A stretch of 44,849 nucleotides of DNA, taken from contig JADGBC010000009.1 in assembly GCA_015231705.1 (NCBI GenBank), forward strand, positions 1-44,849. Reading direction: 5' to 3'. Positions 16,869 to 26,952 of the stretch are shown here, piece by piece (the stretch's first letter is position 1; each line of letters begins with the position of its first letter). The DNA is from Desulfamplus sp. (GTDB taxonomy: Bacteria > Desulfobacterota > Desulfobacteria > Desulfobacterales > Desulfobacteraceae). The translations under genes were made by a program, and so were the position numbers. The notes beneath the pieces were generated by a model, which saw nothing but the letters and a program-made list of their open reading frames with translations, did no database searches and was not told the DNA's origin.

Positions 16869-19502
16869 TTATGAACTCGAAACCTTTTCGGCAAGTGCCA
16901 ATGTGGTCAAACGCTCCTTTGCAAGACGTGCCCATATGGAATCATCAGTACCTGCAACTTTCTCAAAAGCCTCCTTTGCCTTTTCAAGAGCATTAGCCTT
17001 CTGGTAAGAATCTCCCAGCATGAATACAATATCAACAGAATTATATCCTGCAGTGTCAGATATTTTTAAGGCCATGGTAAATGCTTCTGCTGCCTTTACA
17101 AAAGATCGCTGTTCCAGATATGATTTACCAAGTGATTTGTATGCTCCAGAAATCAGATCATAATTTTTTCCTGTTGCAGAGGCGTATTCTGTTATGGCTT
17201 TTTCAAAAAGTTCTGAAACCTTATTCCATTCATTGAGTTTCTGATAAACTTCAGCTTCACGACTCAGGGCATTTCCCTTTTCTATTCTATCATTACTTGA
17301 TTCATAGGCATTTCTAAAACTTTTTGATGCTCTGGACAATTCCCCCTTATCAAAAAGGATATTGCCTATACGGAAATGAGCTTCCACTTTTCCTGGGAGC
17401 GTCTCACCACGCTCGGCGTATGATTTTAAAATATTCAATGCGTCATCTTGTCTGCCAGATTCATCCATGGCAACGCCCAGTCCAAAAAGAAGCTCAGGGG
17501 GTCTTTCGTTCTGCTTGTACTGTTTATATGACTCCATCAACTGGTTAAATGCCTGCTCATAAATGTGGGCATCAAGATAAGCAAGTCCCGTGCTCAGAAA
17601 GATTTCTCTGCTCTCCAACCTGTCCAAAAGAACTTTTGCCCCTTCGTAAGTCTTTAAAACATCAGGATATTCACCTGATTTTAGTTTTTCTCTAAAAAGA
17701 GATTCATAGGCACTTTGCATAAGTCTTACTGCATCATATCTCAAACCAGCAGGGTGAGTTGCAAGAAGATTTTCAATCTCTTCTATACACTTTTCGTACT
17801 CTCCATTTTTATTGTAAAGTTCAGCAAGACGCATCATTGCAACTTTGGAGAGTCTGTGGTCACCGAAATCTTTTTTGACCATATTATAGATCTCTTCAAT
17901 CTTGACTTTGTCTGTCAGACATAGTGCAATTCCCATTGCACTGCCAAGAAAACCGTCTGTACCAGGAAATTTATCCATAACAAATTGATATACCACTTTT
18001 GCACGATCCATATTCTTTTCATAAAAGTAGGTATCTCCTACCTTTGTCATAATCATATCTTTATCACTGATATCAGAAAAAAGATTATATACACGTGTCA
18101 AATTCTCTCTTGCAGGTACACTTCTTTGAAGTGCATACTCAGCCTCACCGATACTACGAAGCACATCAGGAGAATCATATATTATCTCTGGATTACTCTG
18201 AACAAGAGAGGTTAGAATATCTCTGGATTCAATATAGTTTAATTTTTTAAACAATGCCTTGCCAAGCCCCACACCAGCATCAACAGCATAAACACTGTCT
18301 GAATAGTTATCAAAAACTTCTCTGTACTTTTCAATGGCTCTCTCGTTATATTCCTTATCAATATTTCCCTTTTCATCATAAATAATCGCAAGATGGTAAA
18401 GCACCTCAGGCATTCCTATATAGAATTTATAACTATCCAGAACAATGGTAAAGTAGCCTTCTGCAGCAGCAGTATTTCCAAGCTTAGAATAAATAAGACC
18501 TAAAGAAGCATGTGCAAAGGGGACAAGAGGAGATGATGGCAAGTTCACAAGAAGGTTGTGAAAATAGGACTCTGCCTGAAGCAACTGTTGAGCGTCAGTA
18601 CTGTCAATAGATTGATAAAAAGCATATGCTCTGAGATACTCGACTGTTTCAATACACTCCTTTGTGCCTTTTTCGGTATATCCATTCAGAAGCTCAAAAG
18701 CACCACTCCAGTCAGCCTGCTTAAGAAGCATGTAGGCTTTTTTGAGATCATTGTCACTGCATGCAGTTAAATCTGCTGCTGCAACAATATCCGTAATATC
18801 ACCGGCAATGTCTGACAACCTCTTTTTCTTTGAGCCATATATCTTTTGTTTTCCCTTCTCAATTTTAACTGCTGTGCTGGTTGTTTGAGGGGATTCAGCT
18901 TTTTTTGTGTTCAGTTCAACGTTTCTTGTGGACTCCTTAATCTCCTGTTGTGTCTGAGTTTTCTGGGTTATCTTTTTTTCTGAACTTGATTTTGATCTTT
19001 CATCTGACTTTATTTTTGACTTGGCTGGATCTATATAATGTTGATTTGCCTTGGAGGCTTTTGATCTGGATTTCAATTCTTCACTGGCAGAATATCCATT
19101 CAATCTAACAGTCAAGTTCAAACCGCTTTTATCCCAGCTATGATTTACCGATTTAAAAGAAATTTTTCCTGTAAGAACAATTGCCAGTACATTTCCAGGA
19201 AGCTCTTCAACCTCTATTTTTCGAATTATATCGCTCCTGTTACTCCATCTATTCATCCCCTTTACAGGACGTATATTTTTAAGGGCAATAAGCAGTTCGT
19301 TATCATCCACCATAATTATTTTACCTGGAACTCTCTGTGTCACACTAAGCTTTACCTCATATTGACTATCACCGGAGAATATACCCATAAGCTGAGCATC
19401 CCCAGCAAAAAGCTCCTTTGCCGGAAACAAAATACAAATCATTATTGACATGCAAAATAGCAGTGAGTGCATAAAGCCCTCTACTATATTGAAGCTTTTC
19501 AT
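16869..19502 (-). CDS. Exported TPR-repeat protein with N-terminal AMIN-like domain
   Basis: Signal peptide, beta-rich N-terminus, then many TPR-like units (AESYFHNLLVNLPSSPLVPFAHASLGLIYSKLGNTAAAEGYF etc.). Confidence 0.8.
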   Translation of the reverse strand: MKSFNIVEGFMHSLLFCMSIMICILFPAKELFAGDAQLMGIFSGDSQYEVKLSVTQRVPGKIIMVDDNELLIALKNIRPVKGMNRWSNRSDIIRKIEVEELPGNVLAIVLTGKISFKSVNHSWDKSGLNLTVRLNGYSASEELKSRSKASKANQHYIDPAKSKIKSDERSKSSSEKKITQKTQTQQEIKESTRNVELNTKKAESPQTTSTAVKIEKGKQKIYGSKKKRLSDIAGDITDIVAAADLTACSDNDLKKAYMLLKQADWSGAFELLNGYTEKGTKECIETVEYLRAYAFYQSIDSTDAQQLLQAESYFHNLLVNLPSSPLVPFAHASLGLIYSKLGNTAAAEGYFTIVLDSYKFYIGMPEVLYHLAIIYDEKGNIDKEYNERAIEKYREVFDNYSDSVYAVDAGVGLGKALFKKLNYIESRDILTSLVQSNPEIIYDSPDVLRSIGEAEYALQRSVPARENLTRVYNLFSDISDKDMIMTKVGDTYFYEKNMDRAKVVYQFVMDKFPGTDGFLGSAMGIALCLTDKVKIEEIYNMVKKDFGDHRLSKVAMMRLAELYNKNGEYEKCIEEIENLLATHPAGLRYDAVRLMQSAYESLFREKLKSGEYPDVLKTYEGAKVLLDRLESREIFLSTGLAYLDAHIYEQAFNQLMESYKQYKQNERPPELLFGLGVAMDESGRQDDALNILKSYAERGETLPGKVEAHFRIGNILFDKGELSRASKSFRNAYESSNDRIEKGNALSREAEVYQKLNEWNKVSELFEKAITEYASATGKNYDLISGAYKSLGKSYLEQRSFVKAAEAFTMALKISDTAGYNSVDIVFMLGDSYQKANALEKAKEAFEKVAGTDDSIWARLAKERLTTLALAEKVSSS

Positions 19503-19641
19503 TAGTATCTTTTTAAAGTGCATCCTTGTATATACCATTTTACACCTTTACGAATCCAATTCGGATACAATGCTCGTAATCTGTTGAGCATCGGGCCAAT
19601 CTCTTATTTATGGAGTTTTAACAGTGATTTTGTCAATTTAA

Positions 19642-19739
19642 TTTATGTGAAAACCTATTTAAATGGGCTGCACTTATGCAACTTTCATTTTTCATTGTGG
19701 CCAAGAGCCAATATCCCGATCCGGCCGTGCCGGTTATCT
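19642..19739 (+). repeat. R1 long form, upstream of the TPR gene
   Basis: TTTATGTGAAAACC...CAACTTTCATTTTTCATTGTGGCCAAGAGCCAATATCCCGATCCGGCCGTGCCGGTTATC. Confidence 0.88.
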
Positions 19740-20142
19740 GGTAAAATTATAGATCAAATATGCAATATATATGCCTCTCAAAATAGCACATATGACATAA
19801 TAGAAAAACTATACTCTGTAATAGTTAATATTGGAGCGGTTACTCGGAGAGGGGTGAAAAAATCAAAATCTGAAAATGAGAAAGATAGTGTGGGGAGGGG
19901 ATAATAATAAATCAAAGGACAGGTTGTTTGAGGTTATTTCTAAAATTTACAAAAATAAATTCACCTGTTTTTAAAGGTTGCAAATACGCTAATTGGGTTT
20001 CTGCCTAGTGCTCTTTCAAGGTTTGATTGTTGGGTATAAAAGTACTTAAAATCATGAATTGCTTTGAAATCCACCCGACAGTTTAAGCTTGAAGAAGTGC
20101 TAGATCATTTTCAGAGATTTTTTTAAAAACGGCCTAAAGAGG

Positions 20143-21180
20143 CTACAAAAAAGGAAAATCCTGTTCCTGCTCGATATTCATTTTCTTGATTTTCTCTACA
20201 AGTGTGGTTCGATTCATTTTTAGAAGCTCTGCTGCCCTTGCCTTTACCCAGTGAGTCTGGTCAAGGGCATAAATAATAAGGCTCTTTTGATACTCATCAA
20301 CAGCCTGGTTAAAACCTATCCCCTTTTGGAACACGCCAGATACGGATGTTGTATCTAACGTAGAAGATTGACAGACAATATATTCTGGAAGATCAGGCGG
20401 TACGACAATATCTGTCTCAACCATGACAGAGAGCCTCTCAACAAGATTTTCAAGCTCCCTTATGTTTCCCGGCCAACTGTAACTACTAAGCACTTTTATT
20501 GTCTCATCAGAAAAAGATTTCTTATTATATCCATGAACCCTCTGGCTAATTTTTTCCTGAAAATGGTCAATCAAAATTGATAAGTCTTCAATACGATCCC
20601 TGAGAGGTGGGACATGAAGTGGAATTACGTTGAGTCTGTAGAAAAGATCTTCACGAAAAGTACCCTGAGCGATAGATGCTGCAAGATCCTTATTAGTTGC
20701 GGATAAAACTCTGATATTAACATCGGTTGTTGCAATACCACCGACACGCTCAATCTTACGTTCCTGCAAGGCCCTGAGCAGCTTGACTTGGAGATCTGGA
20801 CTCATATCACCAATTTCATCAAGAAAGACTGTACCTTTGTCAGCAAGTTCAAATCGACCTGTTCTTGCCTTATGAGCCCCTGTAAAAGCACCTTTTTCGT
20901 GACCAAACAACTCACTCTCAAGGAGTTCGCCAGGAATTGCCCCACAATTGATTACAACCATTGGCTCTGAGCTTCTATAACTATTATTATGTATCGCCCT
21001 GGCAACCAGCTCTTTTCCAGTACCGCTCTCACCTGTTATAAGGACAGATGCATCAGAAGCTGAAACCTTTCTTATGGTATTGAGCACCTGCTTGATAGCA
21101 TCGCTTGTACCTGCAATTTCTTTGCAGCAGAATATACTTGTAGGAGTAGGAAATTTTATATCCATAGTTTTTGGGAACAC
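20143..21180 (-). CDS. Sigma54-dependent activator, AAA + Fis HTH, no receiver domain
   Basis: GESGTGKELVARAIHNNSYRS; ESELFGHEKGAFTGAHKARTGRFELADKGTVFLDEIGDMSPDLQVKLLRALQE; C-terminal AAELLKMNRTTLVEKIKKM. Confidence 0.92.
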   Translation of the reverse strand: MFPKTMDIKFPTPTSIFCCKEIAGTSDAIKQVLNTIRKVSASDASVLITGESGTGKELVARAIHNNSYRSSEPMVVINCGAIPGELLESELFGHEKGAFTGAHKARTGRFELADKGTVFLDEIGDMSPDLQVKLLRALQERKIERVGGIATTDVNIRVLSATNKDLAASIAQGTFREDLFYRLNVIPLHVPPLRDRIEDLSILIDHFQEKISQRVHGYNKKSFSDETIKVLSSYSWPGNIRELENLVERLSVMVETDIVVPPDLPEYIVCQSSTLDTTSVSGVFQKGIGFNQAVDEYQKSLIIYALDQTHWVKARAAELLKMNRTTLVEKIKKMNIEQEQDFPFL

Positions 21181-21257
21181 CTAATTTATACTGTTTGAGC
21201 TCGATTTAACTTCTATCTAAGTTCCCAGACTTCTAAAAGGAGCTCTTGCTCTTCTAA

Positions 21258-21632
21258 TCACTTTAATATCTTTTTTAATTTGTCCGAAATTGCTTCAGCC
21301 GTAAAGGGCTTAACGACATAATTGGATACTCCTGCCTGTACCGCTTCAATAACATTTTGTTTCTGTGCCTCAGCAGTTACCATTAGAAAAGGAGTTTTTG
21401 CGTATTTCTTACTTGCTCTAACCGACTTTAGAAGCTCAAGACCAGTCATTTTGGGCATGTTCCAATCAGAAATCACAAGGTCAATATCATTCTTTTCAAG
21501 TGCATCCAGTGCAGTTGTACCATCGTCAGCTTCCAGAAGATTTTTAAAACCAATTTGTTTTAAAATATTTTTTAAAATTCTGCGCATGGTTGCAAAATCG
21601 TCCACAATCAAAATTTTGATGGATGTATTCAT
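21258..21632 (-). CDS. cheY: Chemotaxis response regulator CheY
   Basis: ILIVDDFATMRRILKNILKQIGFKNLLEADDG...LVISDWNMPKMTGLELLKSVR...VTAEAQKQNVIEAVQAGVSNYVVKPFT. Confidence 0.93.
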   Translation of the reverse strand: MNTSIKILIVDDFATMRRILKNILKQIGFKNLLEADDGTTALDALEKNDIDLVISDWNMPKMTGLELLKSVRASKKYAKTPFLMVTAEAQKQNVIEAVQAGVSNYVVKPFTAEAISDKLKKILK

Positions 21633-21670
21633 TTGGTCAAAACCTCCTTATTCTCTCATCAGGAAAATAT

Positions 21671-22132
21671 CTATCTTTCAAAACATACCTCTATGGTGAA
21701 TTCACCATCATCAGTAAAAAATGGAATAGCAATTCTTGGACCATTTGTGTAATGGGCAATACTATGAGACCGTCCCATGATAACAGAAGGAATGGCCGCC
21801 TTGAAGATTCTTCCTAACTCCTCCAGCTCCTTTCTGGCCTGCCCAGACACCATGTTCGTAAGTTCTCCTACTGCATCGGCGATATCCCCATTTAAATGCT
21901 CCATCTTCTCTCCAAGCATGTTAGAAACAATGGCTAAAATACATTTTTCCTGAAAAGTGACTGATATCGTTCCATTAGCAACACCGGTCAATCCAATAAC
22001 TCCTGTAACATCACCCTTGGCAACCATATCCTTCTTCAAATAGGGTTTTCCAGGCCTCACTTTAATAAAAGCCATTGTTTCCAGAACATGCAATGTGGCA
22101 TTAATAAAAGGGTTAATTAACTTAGCATCCAT
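21671..22132 (-). CDS. CheX-like chemotaxis phosphatase
   Basis: DVTGVIGLTGVANGTISVTFQEKCILAIVSNMLGE...DIADAVGELTNMVSGQARKELEELG. Confidence 0.88.
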   Translation of the reverse strand: MDAKLINPFINATLHVLETMAFIKVRPGKPYLKKDMVAKGDVTGVIGLTGVANGTISVTFQEKCILAIVSNMLGEKMEHLNGDIADAVGELTNMVSGQARKELEELGRIFKAAIPSVIMGRSHSIAHYTNGPRIAIPFFTDDGEFTIEVCFER

Positions 22133-22215
22133 TGTTCAGTACTCCAAATTGTTTCAACTGTGGTATTTTAGATTTCATTATATGCATTCGCAGCTTCTAC
22201 CACTTGAATCATAAT

Positions 22216-22346
22216 ATTAATAAGTGATGTTACGCATTAAATCCGTAAAATGAACGCTTACGGACTTTTCATACTCATGAAAAATCCTCATTTATTAAAG
22301 GGATTGCGTAACAGATTAAGGGGACTGCATAACATGACTTATTAAT
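22216..22346 (+). repeat. MITE-like element family R2 copy A (131 bp), directly downstream of the PilZ gene
   Basis: Imperfect 20-bp TIR: ATTAATAAGTGATGTTACGC and GCATAACATGACTTATTAAT (18/20); internal hairpins. Confidence 0.8.
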
Positions 22347-22351
22347 CAATG

Positions 22352-22705
22352 TCAGTCGCCGTCTGCACTGTTATACTGTACAATATTTTTTAAGTGGGTG
22401 TAAGTCTCAAGATCCATTGCATCAAATACAATGCCCATTCCGTTATCTTCAACCCTGGTGACCCTGGCATGAATCAAAAGCTCAATATCAGCAATTCCCC
22501 CTGACAGTATTATTTTTACCTTGCAAGCCATACCTGGAGCTACCTTTTCTTCTACTTTTACAAAGAGCCCTTTGAGACTTAGATTTGCTGAACTACCCGT
22601 GACATCAACTTCATTATCTTCATTATCACTGAAGATCAAAATAATTCTGGTTGAAAATAGTACTCTTTGGTAATGTCTTCGCCCATCATTTTCAATTATG
22701 ACCAT
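22352..22705 (-). CDS. PilZ-domain protein
   Basis: RRHYQRVLFSTRIILIF...DVTGSSANLSLKGLFVKVEEKVAPGM...ARVTRVEDNGMGIVF. Confidence 0.8.
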   Translation of the reverse strand: MVIIENDGRRHYQRVLFSTRIILIFSDNEDNEVDVTGSSANLSLKGLFVKVEEKVAPGMACKVKIILSGGIADIELLIHARVTRVEDNGMGIVFDAMDLETYTHLKNIVQYNSADGD

Positions 22706-22800
22706 GAAAATAACCTTTTTATAAAAAATTTCAAAATCAGCTCATTGAAGGAGCAACTCTAGAGACTGTAACATGACATACACAACTGATTATAAATTAT

Positions 22801-22972
22801 AATCACTAAGTGATGTTACGGAGTAAATCAGTAAAATCAACGTTTACGGACTTTTCATACTCATGAAAAATCCTCATTTACCATGAAAATGCATTTTGAT
22901 TTTCATGGTTCGGAGTGGCCACACAACGGCCATGAAAATTTATTAAAGGGACTGCGTAACATGACATATTGA
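22801..22972 (+). repeat. R2 copy B, upstream of the PilZ gene, carrying a nested R3 insertion
   Basis: AAGTGATGTTACGGAGTAAATCAGTAAAATCAACGTTTACGGACTTTTCATACTCATGAAAAATCCTCATTTA | insert | TTATTAAAGGGACTGCGTAACATGACATATTGAG. Confidence 0.82.
22881..22937 (+). repeat. Hairpin repeat family R3, nested inside R2 copy B, flanked by ATTTA duplication
   Basis: CCATGAAAATGCATTTTGATTTTCATGGTTCGGAGTGGCCACACAACGGCCATGAAA; ATTTA at 22876-22880 and 22938-22942. Confidence 0.85.
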
Positions 22973-23050
22973 GACAGTTAGAATATTTGCCTTACAGAAT
23001 GACAACATAGCAGCAAGGATATTTGGCAGGTTTAAATATATCCTACAATT

Positions 23051-24577
23051 TCAGGAATCATGTGGCCATACGTCATCTACAATAGTCATAAAGACATCAA
23101 CAACCTCTGGATCAAATTGGGTGCCTGAACATCCTTGTATAATAGAGATAACCTTAGCTTTCTCCATTTTTTTTCGATAAGCACGGTCAGATGACATGGC
23201 ATCAAAAGCATCACCCACAGAAAGTATTCTGGCAAGTTTTGGAATTTCATCTCCTTTCAATCCATCAGGGTAACCTCTGCCATCAAAAAATTCATGATGA
23301 TGCCTTATAATCTCCTGCTCTCTGTCCCACAAACCGAGCTTACCGACAATATCGGCACCAATAGCCGGATGCTCTTTTATCTTTTCAAACTCTTCATCTG
23401 TAAGTCGGCCTGGTTTCAAAAGAATGTCATCTCTAATACCAATTTTGCCGATATCATGAAGCTGGCCTGCAAAACTTAAAATATCCAGCTCTTCTTCAGA
23501 ACACCCCATTGCCTTACCAACAACATAAGCAACTTCAGAGACACGGGTTGAGTGTTTCCGAGTATAGGAGTCTCTTGCTTCAAGGGCAGCAACAAAGGCA
23601 TAGAGTGTAGAAAAAAGATTATCATAAATATTTTCATATAAGGCAATGTTTTCAATGGCTGAAGCAGCTTTCCGTGCAATAAAGCTCATGTAATAGATAT
23701 CTTTCTCAGTAAACCTATTTATCTTATCTATATTGGCTTTATCTACAATGCATGCCGTAACAACACCAAATGGTTTTTCCCTGATTTTGACAGGCACAAC
23801 CATAAAGGATTGTATATGCTCTGCAAGACCAACAGCACCGCAATTTTTTGAAATCAGACATGGTTTGTCATCTGCAATGACATCCAGAAAAAAGTCCCGA
23901 AGCTCTAATGAAAGCTCCTCTGCGATATTATCATGGTAATTGGTACTGGCGATAGGAACAAAGGACATTTCCTGCTCTGAATTGATATAGAAATTAACCT
24001 TATCTGCTTTGACAACCTCCATACCAATTTTAACAACTTTGTTGAAGATGCCATATGTTGAGTCAGAAAAAGAAAAATCTTCCATGATCCGGTTTAAAAC
24101 ATTTAGTTCATCCACACGGGCAAGCAATTCATCATTAAGGGATTTCAGGCGTGCCTTGCGCTCAATCTCCTCGCGAAGAATAAGATTTTCAACGAACAGC
24201 CCCCTTTCCCGCATGATACGCCGGAGGCTTAACTCCATCTGTTCAAGGTTTACAGGTTTAACAAGATAATCCACAACGCCATTTTTTAAAGTGCGTATGG
24301 TGTTTTCCAAAGAGGGATATCCTGTCATAACGATAACAGGAAGAGTATTGTCGAGGCTCCTTATGTGCTCTGCCAGCTCAAGGCCGTCCATTTCCGGCAT
24401 ATTAATATCTGTGAAGCAGCACCCTATTTTTACAGATTCGATTATCTTAATGGCTTCAATCCCATTACTGGCAGTATAGACTTCATACCCTCTGCGTTCA
24501 AAATACTCTTGTGTAATCTCAAGAATACCTTCTTCGTCATCTACTACCAAAATAGTATTTTTACTGTTGTCCGTCAT
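23051..24577 (-). CDS. Response regulator with GAF-like and HD-GYP domains
   Basis: Receiver ILVVDDEEGILEITQEYF; HDIGKIGIRDDILLKPGRLTDEEFEKIKEHPAIGADI; HHHEFFDGRGYPDGLKGDEI. Confidence 0.95.
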   Translation of the reverse strand: MTDNSKNTILVVDDEEGILEITQEYFERRGYEVYTASNGIEAIKIIESVKIGCCFTDINMPEMDGLELAEHIRSLDNTLPVIVMTGYPSLENTIRTLKNGVVDYLVKPVNLEQMELSLRRIMRERGLFVENLILREEIERKARLKSLNDELLARVDELNVLNRIMEDFSFSDSTYGIFNKVVKIGMEVVKADKVNFYINSEQEMSFVPIASTNYHDNIAEELSLELRDFFLDVIADDKPCLISKNCGAVGLAEHIQSFMVVPVKIREKPFGVVTACIVDKANIDKINRFTEKDIYYMSFIARKAASAIENIALYENIYDNLFSTLYAFVAALEARDSYTRKHSTRVSEVAYVVGKAMGCSEEELDILSFAGQLHDIGKIGIRDDILLKPGRLTDEEFEKIKEHPAIGADIVGKLGLWDREQEIIRHHHEFFDGRGYPDGLKGDEIPKLARILSVGDAFDAMSSDRAYRKKMEKAKVISIIQGCSGTQFDPEVVDVFMTIVDDVWPHDS

Positions 24578-24892
24578 GCCTCACTTTCCAAAGTCTAAAA
24601 ACAACGCCAGATAACAATGTCTCAGACATTGCTATAGATATCTTCCACCATCATGCAATAATAACACAAAGCAATAATTATCCTCCCAAAAGCTTCGAAT
24701 TGCAAGAGTAACGCCCAGAACTATAATATAATGATATCTTATAAAGGTCTATCATTATACCAAACCTTTTCTTTTTTCAATGGAAAATAAATTAAAACCC
24801 TACTTTCCGAACTGTGATTTTAACACTTACCCTATCAATATTTCACAAGTGCAAACCAAACATGAATAAAAACCACACAAAAACACCTTATA

Positions 24893-24938
24893 AAGAATTA
24901 TATTCTTGACATTATATATAAATAAAAATTATATTCTT
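24893..24938 (+). promoter_or_regulatory. Candidate sigma70 promoter with overlapping repeated operator upstream of the lrp-like gene
   Basis: AAGAATTATATTCTT inverted repeat (24893-24907); TTGACA at 24906 with TTATAT 17 nt downstream; TTATATTCTT at 24898 and again at 24929 (31 bp apart). Confidence 0.5.
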
Positions 24939-25084
24939 TAAAAATTGTTTTTTTACGATAAATAGTCGTATATATTTACTGATCACTCTGTGCCTTGAAA
25001 AGAGATCCAGAAACGATCAGAACAAAGCTGACAACTCCTCTTTATAACCGGATAGAGCATGGCGGCTACATATGGAGAAAAAAT

Positions 25085-25546
25085 ATGGATGATACTGATT
25101 TTAAAATTTTAAAAATACTACAGGAAAAGGCGAGAATACCGAATGTAGAAGTTGCACGTGCTATTGGCATGGCTCCATCAGCTGTACTTGAAAGAATCAA
25201 GAAACTTGAGTCCAGAGGAATTATATCAGGCTATGAAGTGAGGTTAAACCCTGAATGCTTTAACCAATCCATGATTGCATTCATCCAGATAAAACTAATA
25301 TCATCTGGGCAGACACAGCTCATGGCTGAAGCTTTGTGCAAATATGAGGAGATCCAGGAGATTCACTATATCTCGGGAGAAGATTGCCTTTTGGCCAAAG
25401 TGCGTGTCAGCAATGGTACCGAACTTCAAAAAATTATCAGTGAAAAAATAGATTCTATTCAAGGAGTTCACTCCACTAAAAGTTTTATTGCACTTTCAAC
25501 ATACAAAGAGAGTGCAAAATTTCCGTTATCTGAGGCATTTCAGTAA
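25085..25546 (+). CDS. Lrp/AsnC-family transcriptional regulator (likely start MDDTDFKILKIL)
   Basis: DDTDFKILKILQEKARIPNVEVARAIGMAPSAVLERIKKLESRGIISGYEVRLNPE + RAM domain. Confidence 0.92.
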   Translation: MDDTDFKILKILQEKARIPNVEVARAIGMAPSAVLERIKKLESRGIISGYEVRLNPECFNQSMIAFIQIKLISSGQTQLMAEALCKYEEIQEIHYISGEDCLLAKVRVSNGTELQKIISEKIDSIQGVHSTKSFIALSTYKESAKFPLSEAFQ

Positions 25547-25550
25547 ACTT

Positions 25551-25606
25551 TCATGACCTACGCTATTCTGCCCCCCAAGCATGAAAATCATGATCTATTT
25601 TCACGG
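25551..25606 (-). repeat. R3 copy, degenerate, 4 bp after the Lrp gene stop
   Basis: Reverse complement begins CCGTGAAAATAGATCATGATTTTCATGCTTGGGGGGCAG. Confidence 0.6.
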
Positions 25607-25645
25607 CAAACAAAAATATAAAAACACCAAAAGGAGATAAAAAGT

Positions 25646-26902
25646 ATGCCAATGTCAATCGAATTCAAAACAAGATTATCACCAGTACTTAAAAAAGCGG
25701 TAAAACATTTTGGAACCCCCTTTCACATTTATGATGAAACAGGCATCATTGAAACATCCGAACATCTTAAAAAAGCATTTTCAGGCAGAAATGGATTCAG
25801 GGAGTTCTTTGCAGTCAAAGCACTTCCTAATCCGTCTGTAATGAAAATAATGAAGGATCAGGGTTTTGGTTTTGACTGTAGCTCTTCACCTGAAATCATG
25901 CTTGCCAGAAACATAGGCAGCAGAGGCGAAGATATTATGTTCACATCAAACAACACAAGTATGGAACAGTTTGAGACTGCAAATGCCGATGAGGGTTCAA
26001 TCCTGAATTTAGACGATGTCTCATTAATCGCCAAAGTCCCAGTTATGCCGGAGCTTATCTGCTTCAGGTATAATCCAGGCCCACGAAGAAGAGGAAACAA
26101 AATAATTGGGAATCCCGTAGAGTCAAAATATGGTGTAAGCCACGAAAAGATCACCGATGCATACAAAGAGGTTATCAAAAGGGGGGCAAAAAGATTTGGC
26201 ATGCATACAATGCTGGCCTCCAATGAACTAAATTACGAGTATATGGTTGAAACGACACAGATGCTCCTATCCATGGTAGAACAGGTCTCTTATGCTCTGG
26301 ATATTAAATTTGAGTTCATCAATATTGGTGGCGGACTTGGCATTCCATACAGACCTGATCAAAAAAAGATGAACATTGATGCCCTTGGAAGTGAAACAAC
26401 GGCACTGCTTGATCAGTTTGAACAGAAAAATGGATGGTCTCCCAAACTCTTTATGGAGAGCGGCAGATACATGACAGGCCCCCACGGAGTCCTGGTTACA
26501 ACTATAATTAACCACAAAGATATCTATCGCAAATATGTAGGCGTGGATGCATCGATGTCTTCTCTTATGCGTCCAGGTATGTATGAAGCTTATCACCATA
26601 TACATATTCACGAAAAAGAAGACCTGACACAACATGAAACTGTTGACGTGGTGGGGTCTTTGTGCGAAAATATTGACAAATTTGCCGTACAGCGAACCCT
26701 ACCTGTAACATCTGAAGGAGATATTCTAGTAATCCATGATACCGGTGCCCACGGACATGCAATGGGATTCAACTATAACGCCAACCTTCGCCCCAAAGAG
26801 CTTCTCTTGAGAACCGATGGAAGTATTGAGTTGATCCGAAGGGAAGAGACCGTAAATGATTACTTTGCAACACTCAATTTTGAAAAAAATATTTTATGTT
26901 AA
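25646..26902 (+). CDS. Fold-type III PLP-dependent decarboxylase (diaminopimelate decarboxylase-like)
   Basis: FFAVKALPNPSVMKIMKDQGFGFDCSSSPEIMLA; FINIGGGLGIPYRPDQ; FMESGRYMTGPHGVLV; ENIDKF; HDTGAHGHAMGFNYNANLRPKELL. Confidence 0.85.
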   Translation: MPMSIEFKTRLSPVLKKAVKHFGTPFHIYDETGIIETSEHLKKAFSGRNGFREFFAVKALPNPSVMKIMKDQGFGFDCSSSPEIMLARNIGSRGEDIMFTSNNTSMEQFETANADEGSILNLDDVSLIAKVPVMPELICFRYNPGPRRRGNKIIGNPVESKYGVSHEKITDAYKEVIKRGAKRFGMHTMLASNELNYEYMVETTQMLLSMVEQVSYALDIKFEFINIGGGLGIPYRPDQKKMNIDALGSETTALLDQFEQKNGWSPKLFMESGRYMTGPHGVLVTTIINHKDIYRKYVGVDASMSSLMRPGMYEAYHHIHIHEKEDLTQHETVDVVGSLCENIDKFAVQRTLPVTSEGDILVIHDTGAHGHAMGFNYNANLRPKELLLRTDGSIELIRREETVNDYFATLNFEKNILC

Positions 26903-26952
26903 AATCATTTGTGTAACATGAAATCCGGTAAACAATTTTTTAAACCAAACCT

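Noticed and set aside
16379-16996. 205-aa plus-strand ORF
   Set aside because: Antisense to the NtrC-type and TPR genes and crosses an R1 copy; no protein-like motif.
19518-19904. 128-aa plus-strand ORF with SLWPRANIPIRPCRL
   Set aside because: This peptide recurs in 41426..41623 because both ORFs pass through R1 repeats; not a real protein.
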